DNA from: CAJXOW01 sp964421495
Lineage (GTDB): Bacteria; Bacteroidota; Rhodothermia; Balneolales; Balneolaceae
DNA: 7,729 nucleotides
Assembly (NCBI GenBank): GCA_964421495.1
Contig: CAYQXO010000119.1
Coordinates: 1-7,729 of the forward strand
Direction of reading: 5' to 3'
In this document: positions 1-5,725 of the stretch, one piece after another
Numbering within the stretch: position 1 is the first letter of the stretch
Layout of the letters: each line of letters starts with the position of its first letter
Position numbers and translations under genes: made by a program
The notes under the pieces: model-generated
What the model saw: the letters and a program-made list of their open reading frames with translations, nothing else
Told to the model about the DNA's origin: nothing
Database searches by the model: none

Positions 1-171
1 GCTGGTCGAAAATCATTTTACAATCTACTGATTTATCAGTGGTACCTTGGCAAATCGGTACTAAACAATCTGTAAGACCATATATTAAACGATGTTATCA
101 CTCAAGTGATTCGAGAGTTGAGTAAAATGTTGGGTGCCCGAAAACAATCCGATCAACCATTAACTAACGTT

Positions 172-1362
172 ATGCATACCTTCAACAATCCAAAGCGCTC
201 AAAATGTATTCGTTTTTTGTTAATCGGAATGATTACAGCCATGTTGCCCCTCTATACGGCGTGTGCCCAAGGGGGTGGCGATACCCTGGAAACCCTCGAT
301 TATAAAGTTAAAAGCGAGGTATTCGTCCAGGATCTATCCCAGCCCTGGGCCATCGATTTCATCGACGATCAAACCGCCCTGGTGACAGAGCTTTCGGGGC
401 AATTGCGGGTGATTGAGAATGGTCAGCTTCGAAGCGAACCTGTTTCGGGAATACCCGAGGTTGTTTTTGCCGGACAAGGGGGATTGCTGGATGTTGCCGT
501 TGATCCCGAATATAACGAAAATGGCTGGATTTATCTTTCCTACAGCCATGCATTGGACCACGAAGGCGGCGGACGCGCGCCGGCGATGACCCGCGTGGTC
601 CGGGGACGCCTTGACAACAATGAGTGGGTCGACCAGGAAGTCGTTTTTGAAGCGCCTCACGACACCTACCGCACGACGCGTCATCACTACGGCAGCCGTA
701 TCGTATTTGACGAGGAGGGATTGCTGTACTTTTCGATCGGAGATCGAGGCGGCAAAAAACAGGCCCAGCAACTGGATCGGCCCAACGGAAAAATTCACCG
801 GATTCACCGCGACGGATCCATCCCGCAGGATAATCCCTTTGTCGATCAGGCGAATGCCATCAAATCGATCTTCTCCTACGGCAATCGCAACCCGCAGGGC
901 CTCGCCATCCATCCGGAAACGGATGAACTATGGGCAGCCGAACACGGCCCGCGCGGAGGTGACGAGCTGAACCTGATCAAATCCGGCAATAATTACGGTT
1001 GGCCCGAAATATGCTACTGCATTAACTACGACGGGTCGAGGCTGACGGATCACCGTACCAAAGAGGGAATGGAGCAACCAATCCTGTACTGGCGCCCCTC
1101 CACCGCCGTAAGCGGCACGGATTTTTACACCGGCGAGCAATTCGACACCTGGAAGAACTACCTGATGGTAAGTGCCCTGAAATACCAGGAAGTCCGTCTG
1201 CTGAATATCAAGGAAAACCGCGTCCTTCACCAGGAAGTGATCCTGAAAGACGCCGGTCGTGTGCGAGAAGCCGTTACGGGTCCGGACGGAGCCATCTACG
1301 TTGTATTGAACGCCCCGGCGCAAATATTACGGCTCTCGCCGATCGAGGAAAGCTGGCAATAA
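172..1362 (+). CDS. Exported PQQ-dependent aldose sugar dehydrogenase (GSDH / YliI-like)
   Basis: Periplasmic quinoprotein that probably oxidises aldose sugars to lactones with PQQ and calcium, passing electrons to a periplasmic acceptor. Family motifs of the six-bladed GSDH beta-propeller run in order. Numbering from the GTG at 106: QPWAIDF near 79, GQGGLLDVAVDP near 123, HYGSRIVF at 194-201 (H194 matches the catalytic base), YFSIGDRG near 208, GKIHRIHRDGSIP near 228, GNRNPQGLAIHP at 259-270 (R261 matches a PQQ-contact arginine), EHGPRGGDELN at 279-289 (Ca/PQQ site), GNNYGWP, YWRPSTAVSGTDFY and GPDGAIYVV. All key residues are present. Start: the frame opens at GTG 106, with ATGs at 127 and 172. 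I chose 172 because it gives a normal signal peptide (KRSK, then a hydrophobic run ending LYTACAQ). Cleavage could be at TAC as a lipoprotein or after ACA. None of the starts has a good Shine-Dalgarno site. Odd: Cys303 and Cys305 (CYC) follow GWPEI. Substrate unknown; no PQQ synthesis genes are visible. Confidence 0.9.
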   Translation: MHTFNNPKRSKCIRFLLIGMITAMLPLYTACAQGGGDTLETLDYKVKSEVFVQDLSQPWAIDFIDDQTALVTELSGQLRVIENGQLRSEPVSGIPEVVFAGQGGLLDVAVDPEYNENGWIYLSYSHALDHEGGGRAPAMTRVVRGRLDNNEWVDQEVVFEAPHDTYRTTRHHYGSRIVFDEEGLLYFSIGDRGGKKQAQQLDRPNGKIHRIHRDGSIPQDNPFVDQANAIKSIFSYGNRNPQGLAIHPETDELWAAEHGPRGGDELNLIKSGNNYGWPEICYCINYDGSRLTDHRTKEGMEQPILYWRPSTAVSGTDFYTGEQFDTWKNYLMVSALKYQEVRLLNIKENRVLHQEVILKDAGRVREAVTGPDGAIYVVLNAPAQILRLSPIEESWQ

Positions 1363-1691
1363 AAGAAAAAGGCGGAAACTCCACGTCCGCAACCCGAAGA
1401 GAGTTTTAATAACTGGGAAAACAATGGGAAAATTAATAACTCATTTTCACAGGGTCGTTATAACCCCATACTTGCAGGCATTATATAGTATATTGAGAAC
1501 AGCATGTCGATGTGTATAAAAATCAGAAATTGCTTGCCTGTATACAATTGACCTCTTTCCCCTCCTGGTAAACAAGTCCTTTTTTCAGTTATTCATAAAT
1601 TCCTTACCTTTTAAAGCAACATTGAACCGTATTCAGCAGTTATCTTATATCTGCAAGAGTAATTTTACAACCCAAAAACAGACAACATTCT
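1363..1691. other. Gene-free spacer between dehydrogenase and cupredoxin
   Basis: No gene is supported in this 329-bp AT-rich stretch. Just after the dehydrogenase stop, two weak and mutually exclusive hairpins can form: GCGGA (1372-1376) with TCCGC (1386-1390), and AAACTC (1376-1381) with GAGTTT (1401-1406) followed by TTAAT. The second is a poor terminator candidate at best. Near the cupredoxin gene, TACCTTTT at 1605-1612 resembles the Bacteroidota -7 element, with a T-run at 1581-1585 in place of a proper -33 TTTG. A start site near 1615-1620 is therefore possible but weakly supported. No Shine-Dalgarno sequence precedes the ATG at 1692. Confidence 0.5.
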
Positions 1692-2273
1692 ATGAAATCT
1701 TTTAATGGTATTTTAACGCTGGCTCTATCTTTTTTATTCGCCTGTGGCGGGGGTGGCGAAGAGAGACAACCCCAACAGGCAGAAAGTGCCTCGAGTACGC
1801 AACCGGCAGAAATGACGGATGACGTCCGAACAATTGAGCTCATCGGAATTGACCAGATGAAGTTTGTCGTGGCAGAATCCCAGGAAGGTGTATTCACAAG
1901 TGACTCCCTCTCTTCCGGCGGAACTACTTATTTTGTAGTTGACAGCATCGCCGCAACCCCGGGCGAGGAGCTCAAGGTGAAGTTGGAAAACGTTTCCAGC
2001 CTGCCGGCCAACGCGATGTCCCACAATTTCGCAGTTCTGGAGCTGGGCACCGATGCGCAGGCCTTTGCGAACGCCTCGGCCAAAGCAAAAGACAACGAGT
2101 ATATAGCTCCTGATATGGAAGACAGGGTCATCGCCACCACCGAGATGCTGGGCGGCGACGAAACGGATACCGTTTCCCTCTCCGTGCCGGACCAGGAAGG
2201 CCGATATGATTACGTCTGCAGTTTTCCCGGTCACTTTTCTGCCGGCATGAAGGGCAAACTGATTGTACAATAG
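1692..2273 (+). CDS. Lipoprotein cupredoxin, azurin/auracyanin-type blue copper protein
   Basis: A small type 1 copper protein that should shuttle single electrons in the periplasm, anchored to a membrane. Residues 1-18 are a lipoprotein signal with lipobox LFAC. Cys18 is followed by GGGG and a Glu/Gln/Ser-rich linker to about residue 45. The mature domain begins with an azurin-like strand (IELIGIDQMKFVV, 48-60). The four copper ligands are visible: His111 in MSHNFAVL, then Cys176, His181 and Met186 in YVCSFPGHFSAGMKGKL near the C-terminus. Cys-X4-His-X4-Met differs from classical azurin (Cys-X4-His-X3-Met) and from plastocyanin (Cys-X2-His-X4-Met), and matches the auracyanin pattern. The 193-residue length fits an azurin-like domain plus linker. 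It has its own terminator. The PQQ dehydrogenase upstream is a conceivable electron donor, but this is inference only. Confidence 0.9.
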   Translation: MKSFNGILTLALSFLFACGGGGEERQPQQAESASSTQPAEMTDDVRTIELIGIDQMKFVVAESQEGVFTSDSLSSGGTTYFVVDSIAATPGEELKVKLENVSSLPANAMSHNFAVLELGTDAQAFANASAKAKDNEYIAPDMEDRVIATTEMLGGDETDTVSLSVPDQEGRYDYVCSFPGHFSAGMKGKLIVQ

Positions 2274-2297
2274 TAACTCTTTTTACTTTCCCCATAG

Positions 2298-2329
2298 ACC
2301 GGTCGGTAACTCAACCGACCGGTTTTTTT
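2298..2329 (+). terminator. Rho-independent terminator of the cupredoxin gene
   Basis: A perfect 10-bp stem, ACCGGTCGGT (2298-2307) with ACCGACCGGT (2314-2323), has a 6-nt loop and runs directly into seven T residues (2323-2329). It lies 25 nt after the stop codon. It separates the copper protein transcript from the riboswitch-metE unit, so metE needs its own promoter. Confidence 0.93.
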
Positions 2330-2403
2330 ATTTGCCCCATGAATCTTCTTTACGCTCCTTCCCTTAATTTTCACGGCAGCCCTCTCCGCGATCTCATACA
2401 TTT

Positions 2404-2436
2404 TTTGGATGAACGTGCTCTTTTTTTATATCTTTT
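2404..2436 (+). promoter_or_regulatory. metE: Candidate Bacteroidota-type promoter for the riboswitch-metE transcript
   Basis: TTTG at 2404-2407 and TATCTTTT at 2429-2436 are separated by 21 nt. This fits the known Bacteroidota sigma pattern, TTTG around -33 and TAnnTTTG around -7, with only the last base of the -7 box off. The predicted start near 2440 falls exactly where the cobalamin riboswitch begins, and the preceding gene ends in a strong terminator. Both facts support the call, but a promoter in such T-rich sequence can arise by chance. Confidence 0.5.
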
Positions 2437-2440
2437 AGAT

Positions 2441-2620
2441 GAATTGCAGGTGTTTTGATCGTCAAGATCGAAATGAAAAGGGAAGCCGGTGTGAATCCGG
2501 CACTGTACCCGCAACTGTAAGTTTCGTTATCCTGTTTTTTAATACAACCACTGTCACCAAAATTGAGTGGCGGGAAGGGACAGGATCCAAGAAACGAGTC
2601 AGGAGACCTGCCTGCAAATA
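2441..2620 (+). ncRNA. Cobalamin (B12) riboswitch aptamer controlling metE
   Basis: The aptamer senses cobalamin in the metE leader and should lower MetE when B12 is present. Closing helix P1 is TTGCAGG (2444-2450) with CCTGCAA (2611-2617). The conserved core follows: AAAAGGGAAGCCGG from 2476, with P5 GCCGG/CCGGC around the loop TGTGAAT, then ACCCGCAACTGTAAG (J6/3 region) and the B12 box GAGTCAGGAGACCTGCC (2596-2612). A peripheral arm is also visible: GTTTC (2521-2525) pairs with GAAAC (2591-2595), ATCCTGT (2530-2536) with ACAGGAT (2580-2586), and an inner CCACT/AGTGG helix closes the tip. This arm makes it look like the larger class I (adenosylcobalamin-type) form. Ligand preference cannot be settled from sequence alone. 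Confidence 0.96.
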
Positions 2621-2630
2621 CAGAATTAAC

Positions 2631-2776
2631 GAGGCCTTCGGGAGTTAGGGCCGCGTTTGGACACATGCCGCGGTGGCGAGTTTGCAGGAAAAGTATCATT
2701 GTCACCGCCGTGATGCAGGCATCTTGTAGTCAAATGCTTATCGTGTCCGATCGTACGCTCCCCTTACTGTCCCAGG
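2631..2776 (+). promoter_or_regulatory. Structured expression platform between riboswitch and metE
   Basis: This unusually long linker folds well by eye. GGCCTT (2633-2638) pairs with AGGGCC (2647-2652) with one G-U. Directly abutting it, 2653-2664 pairs with 2743-2754 (11 of 12 positions, two G-U). That outer stem encloses a 10-bp hairpin, 2670-2679 with 2699-2708, and a small GATG/CATC hairpin (2712-2723), giving a three-way junction. Two alternative pairings compete with this fold. GAGGCCT (2631-2637) can pair with AGGCCTC (2774-2780). TTTGCAGG (2681-2688) can pair with the 3' strand of P1 (2611-2618). No T-run follows any stem, so there is no sign of transcription termination. The pairings were found by eye, without energy calculation. 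Confidence 0.5.
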
Positions 2777-2815
2777 CCTCATGTTCATGGGAATATCAAA
2801 TTGAAATGAGGAAGG
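2777..2815 (+). promoter_or_regulatory. metE: metE Shine-Dalgarno site within a sequestering hairpin
   Basis: GAGGAAGG (2808-2815) lies 6 nt before the metE ATG and is the only strong Shine-Dalgarno site in the window, which fixes the start. CCTCAT (2777-2782) plus TTCA (2784-2787) pairs with TGAA (2802-2805) plus ATGAGG (2806-2811). This is a 10-bp stem with one bulged G that covers the first half of the site. The left arm overlaps AGGCCTC (2774-2780), which can instead pair far upstream with GAGGCCT (2631-2637) and free the site. This is the expected logic of a translation-controlling cobalamin riboswitch; the switch itself is inferred. Confidence 0.55.
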
Positions 2816-2821
2816 AAATTC

Positions 2822-5158
2822 ATGCTTACACACAATCTGGGATATCCCCGCATCGGCGCTGAACGCGAACTCAAGCGATGGGTGGAGTCGTACTGGAAAA
2901 ACGAGATAAATCAGACGACCCTGCTAGACCATGCCAGGGAACTACGACAACGACACTGGAAACGCCAGAAGGAGGCGGGCATCGACCTGGTACCTGTCAA
3001 CGACTTCTCCTTCTATGACCAGGTCCTGGATACCGCTTTGATGGTCGGGGCCGTTCCCGAGCGATACCGATCGCTGTACGAGGAGGAAGTCGATCCGGAG
3101 GCCAGCTACCCGATCGATACGTATTTCGCTATGGCCCGTGGTTTGCAGGAAGGCGACTATGATCTGTCAGCTATGGAGATGACCAAATGGTTTGACACCA
3201 ACTACCATTACATCGTCCCCGAACTGAGTCAGAATCAGAGCTTTCAAGTCAGTTCTTCCAAAGTACTTGATGAATTCAAAGAGGCCCGGGAACTGAATAT
3301 AGACGCCAAGCCGGTGCTACTGGGTCCGGTTTCCTTTCTGCTGCTCGGAAAAGAGACGGATGACGACTTTCATCGGCTGGATCTGCTGGATAAATTGCTC
3401 CCGGTGTATCAACAAATTCTTCATACGCTGCAGGACGCTGGTGCCGACTGGATCCAACTGGACGAACCCTTCCTGGTAATGGATCTTGACAGCAAAGCCC
3501 GCGAAGCCTACCGGAAGGCGTATAATACCTTGACCGATTCCCTCGATCAATCCCGCTTGATGGTTGCCACCTATTTTGACGGACTCCGGGACAATGCGAA
3601 GCTGGCCGCCGATCTGCCCGTTACCGCCATCCACCTCGACCTCGTTCGCGGTAACGATCAACTGGACCGCCTGAAGGACACCTTCGGCGATACCGATCAC
3701 ATGATCTCGCTCGGACTGGTTAACGGCCGGAATATCTGGAAAAAAGACCTGGATCACGGTATGGAGCAAATCCGGCAGGCGGCCGATCAACTGGGAGAAG
3801 ATCGGCTGATGCTGGCCCCCTCCTGCTCGCTGCTGCATGTACCGCACGACCTGGAGCAGGAAGGCGACGAAACGGCCCTTCCAGCTGATATAAAGCGATG
3901 GATGGCTTTTGCCCGGCAAAAATTGCAGGAAATCAACCTCCTCAGAAACAAGTGGACGGAGAACCTTTCGGCAGAGGAGGAAGAACAATACAAAAGCCAC
4001 CAGCAGGAGGTGAACAGTAAAGCGGAATCCGAGCTGGTACACAATTCCGAGGTTAAACAACGGGTGAAGCAAATTGGCGAGGAGGATCTCGAACGTGACC
4101 ATCCCTATCCGCAGCGTGCTCCACAGCAGCAAAAACATCTTGATCTTCCGCTGTTTCCCACCACCACTATCGGCTCGTTTCCGCAGACGAAAAAAGTGCG
4201 CCGCTGGCGAGCCGACTATCGCAAAGGCGACATGGACCGGGAAACCTATTATCAAAAGCTGCAGTCCGAAATCGAGGAAGCGGTACTGCTGCAGGAGGAC
4301 ATAGGAATCGACCTGCTGGTCCACGGCGAGTTTGAACGTAACGACATGGTGGAATACTTCGGCCAGCATCTGTCGGGCTTCGTCTTTACCCGTAACGGAT
4401 GGGTGCAAAGCTACGGCAGCCGCTGCGTAAAGCCCCCCATTATTTATGGAGATGTAGAACGTCCCGATCCGATCTCGGTCGACTGGTCCTCGTTCGCCAG
4501 CTCGCTGACCGACCGGCCCGTAAAGGGGATGCTCACGGGACCCGTTACCATGCAGCAGTGGTCGTTTATCCGCAATGACCAGCCGCGGTCCGAGACCACT
4601 CTGCAGCTTGCCCTGGCCATCCGGGACGAAGTGTCCGACCTCGAAGAGGCCGGTATTCAAGCTATTCAGATCGACGAACCGGCCTTGCGCGAGGGACTTC
4701 CGCTGCGCAAAGAGGACTGGGACGATTACCTGGAATGGGCTGTTAACGCCTTTCGCGCGGCCTCGTCCGTCGTTAACGACGAGACCCAGATTCACACGCA
4801 CATGTGCTATGCCGAGTTCAACGATATAATTGAATCCATCGCAGCCCTCGACGCCGACGTCATCTCGGTGGAGACCTCCCGGTCCGACATGGAACTGCTC
4901 GAGGCATTCGTCGATTACAACTATCCCAACGAAATCGGTCCCGGCGTCTACGATATCCACAGTCCCCGTATTCCGCCGACCGAGGAAATGGTCGACTTAC
5001 TCGAAAAAGCCACCGAGGTCCTCGAACCCCGGCAAATATGGGTCAATCCCGACTGCGGACTGAAAACCCGCGGATGGGAAGAAACCAAGCCGTCGCTCAA
5101 AAATATGGTGGATGCCGCCGAACAGATGCGCCAAAAGATGAAGAAGCCGGCAGAGTAA
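2822..5158 (+). CDS. metE: Cobalamin-independent methionine synthase MetE
   Basis: Cytosolic zinc enzyme that transfers the methyl group of 5-methyltetrahydropteroyl-tri-L-glutamate to homocysteine, the last step of methionine synthesis. The 778 residues form the usual two-barrel protein, slightly longer than the E. coli enzyme. The N-terminal domain (about 1-330) opens with THNLGYPRIGAERELK. An acidic Glu/Gln-rich linker (about 340-440) precedes the catalytic domain, which begins near FPTTTIGSFPQT (445-456). Catalytic features sit at a constant offset of 19 from E. coli: Glu503 in HGEFERNDMVEYFG (homocysteine binding), and zinc ligands His660 and Cys662 in IHTHMCYAEF, Glu684 in VETSRSDMELL and Cys745 in VNPDCGLKTRGW. 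All are intact. The ATG is fixed by a strong Shine-Dalgarno site. It is a single-gene unit behind a cobalamin riboswitch, which implies the organism also has a B12-dependent MetH elsewhere. Confidence 0.98.
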   Translation: MLTHNLGYPRIGAERELKRWVESYWKNEINQTTLLDHARELRQRHWKRQKEAGIDLVPVNDFSFYDQVLDTALMVGAVPERYRSLYEEEVDPEASYPIDTYFAMARGLQEGDYDLSAMEMTKWFDTNYHYIVPELSQNQSFQVSSSKVLDEFKEARELNIDAKPVLLGPVSFLLLGKETDDDFHRLDLLDKLLPVYQQILHTLQDAGADWIQLDEPFLVMDLDSKAREAYRKAYNTLTDSLDQSRLMVATYFDGLRDNAKLAADLPVTAIHLDLVRGNDQLDRLKDTFGDTDHMISLGLVNGRNIWKKDLDHGMEQIRQAADQLGEDRLMLAPSCSLLHVPHDLEQEGDETALPADIKRWMAFARQKLQEINLLRNKWTENLSAEEEEQYKSHQQEVNSKAESELVHNSEVKQRVKQIGEEDLERDHPYPQRAPQQQKHLDLPLFPTTTIGSFPQTKKVRRWRADYRKGDMDRETYYQKLQSEIEEAVLLQEDIGIDLLVHGEFERNDMVEYFGQHLSGFVFTRNGWVQSYGSRCVKPPIIYGDVERPDPISVDWSSFASSLTDRPVKGMLTGPVTMQQWSFIRNDQPRSETTLQLALAIRDEVSDLEEAGIQAIQIDEPALREGLPLRKEDWDDYLEWAVNAFRAASSVVNDETQIHTHMCYAEFNDIIESIAALDADVISVETSRSDMELLEAFVDYNYPNEIGPGVYDIHSPRIPPTEEMVDLLEKATEVLEPRQIWVNPDCGLKTRGWEETKPSLKNMVDAAEQMRQKMKKPAE

Positions 5159-5338
5159 GAGCCGGACCGGAAACTGAAAGCTCAAAGTTTCCAATAGCTT
5201 CTTGTAAAGCGGTACTCACCTCTCCCTTTGACGAAGAACAAGCGTATCGTTCAGCTTTGAACTTTCAAATAGAAGCTACATTTCTCCGATTGGACGTGTT
5301 TATCTCCGATTACACTTTTGAGCCCGTCCAATCACACA
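5159..5338 (+). other. metE 3' untranslated region with inverted repeats
   Basis: No gene is supported between the metE stop and its terminator. Visible structure: GGAAACT (5169-5175) with AGTTTCC (5186-5192). The 15-mer at 5175-5189 is the near-perfect inverse of 5253-5267 (14 of 15 pair, one of them G-U). TAGCTTCT (5195-5202) is the exact inverse of AGAAGCTA (5271-5278). TCTCCGATT is repeated at 5283-5291 and 5303-5311, 20 bp apart. The purpose of these repeats is unknown; they could be a decayed intergenic repeat. Confidence 0.4.
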
Positions 5339-5370
5339 GGGATGCCGTTGATAGCGGCATCCCTTTTTTA
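5288..5370 (+). ncRNA. Candidate 3'UTR-derived small RNA: two hairpins plus terminator
   Basis: GATTGGACG (5288-5296) pairs perfectly with CGTCCAATC (5325-5333). Three more pairs follow inside after one mismatch, leaving a 20-nt loop. Only 5 nt later the terminator hairpin begins. A stable hairpin directly before a Rho-independent terminator is typical of bacterial small RNAs or of a processed mRNA 3' end. A weak Bacteroidota-like promoter, TTTG 5256-5259 and TACATTTC 5277-5284 with a short 17-nt spacing, could start an RNA of about 80 nt near 5290. It may equally be just a stabilising 3' end for metE mRNA. Confidence 0.25.
5339..5370 (+). terminator. Rho-independent terminator of metE
   Basis: A perfect 9-bp stem, GGGATGCCG (5339-5347) with CGGCATCCC (5355-5363), has a 7-nt loop and is followed by seven T residues (5364-5370) and a further T-rich run. 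It lies 180 nt after the metE stop. The opposite strand has no T-run beyond the stem, so it acts in the + direction only and does not serve the ade unit. Confidence 0.93.
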
Positions 5371-5494
5371 TTTTTATGATTGCCTGAAATATTTTTTCTC
5401 ATTCAGTTACGAAGTTTACCGAAGACTCATTTAAAAATGGTATAAAGTACTTACTTTAAATGCAGATTTCATCCTAGATAACAGTTTGTCAGCG

Positions 5495-5725
5495 CTATTT
5501 TATATGCTTAAAGATGAAAATACTAAAAGCAATCGAAACCCCTCCAAACAGCGGGATTATAATAATAGCTGGCAGTATACTTTGTCCCAGGAGCCCCATT
5601 GCAATTACTTTTGCGGTTAGAGCGATCATTAGTATGGAAAGAAACACCAGGTAGACTGGAGCAAGCAAATACCCCAGTGGTCTTTTTTTATGAGAAGTAG
5701 TCCGGTTACCCCATATCCTCCTCAA
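5495..5725 (-). CDS. Small two-helix membrane protein of unknown function, overlapping ade
   Basis: I do not recognise this 76-residue protein. It has a basic N-terminus (MRRIWGNRTTSHKKRPL) and two hydrophobic segments, about residues 19-43 and 49-73, ending FKHIK. This suggests a two-helix inner-membrane hairpin; by the positive-inside rule both ends would be cytoplasmic. The gene follows adenine deaminase on the same strand and overlaps its end by 20 nt, so the two are probably co-transcribed and translationally coupled. The start is uncertain: the frame opens with TTG at 5725-5723, no in-frame ATG occurs before residue 33, and the only AGGAGG lies within codons 2-3. No terminator is evident downstream. 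It might assist transport of purines, but nothing in the sequence shows that. Confidence 0.65.
   Translation of the reverse strand: MRRIWGNRTTSHKKRPLGYLLAPVYLVFLSILMIALTAKVIAMGLLGQSILPAIIIIPLFGGVSIAFSIFIFKHIK

Noticed and set aside
334..1323. Open frames on the - strand and a short + frame inside the sugar dehydrogenase
   Set aside because: All overlap the well-supported GSDH-family gene in other frames and show no motif, signal peptide or Shine-Dalgarno site of their own.
1372..1410. Terminator of the sugar dehydrogenase
   Set aside because: Only 5-6 bp stems with long loops and a short interrupted T stretch can be drawn; too weak to call as a terminator.
2394..2862. Short open frames of 69-103 codons on both strands across the metE leader
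   Set aside because: The DNA there matches the conserved cobalamin riboswitch and its structured platform. The putative peptides would use invariant RNA-motif bases as codons, and none has a convincing start.
3317..4960. 547-codon open frame on the - strand
   Set aside because: It lies wholly antisense to metE, whose zinc ligands and family motifs are unambiguous. The antisense translation has no recognisable domain and is a codon-bias shadow.
5339..5363. metE terminator as a bidirectional terminator also serving the ade unit
   Set aside because: On the - strand the stem is followed by TGTGTGATTGG rather than a T-run, so it should not terminate in that direction.
5038..5379. 113-codon + frame spanning the end of metE and its 3'UTR
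   Set aside because: It starts inside metE in another frame and reads through the hairpins and terminator, so it is not a plausible gene.
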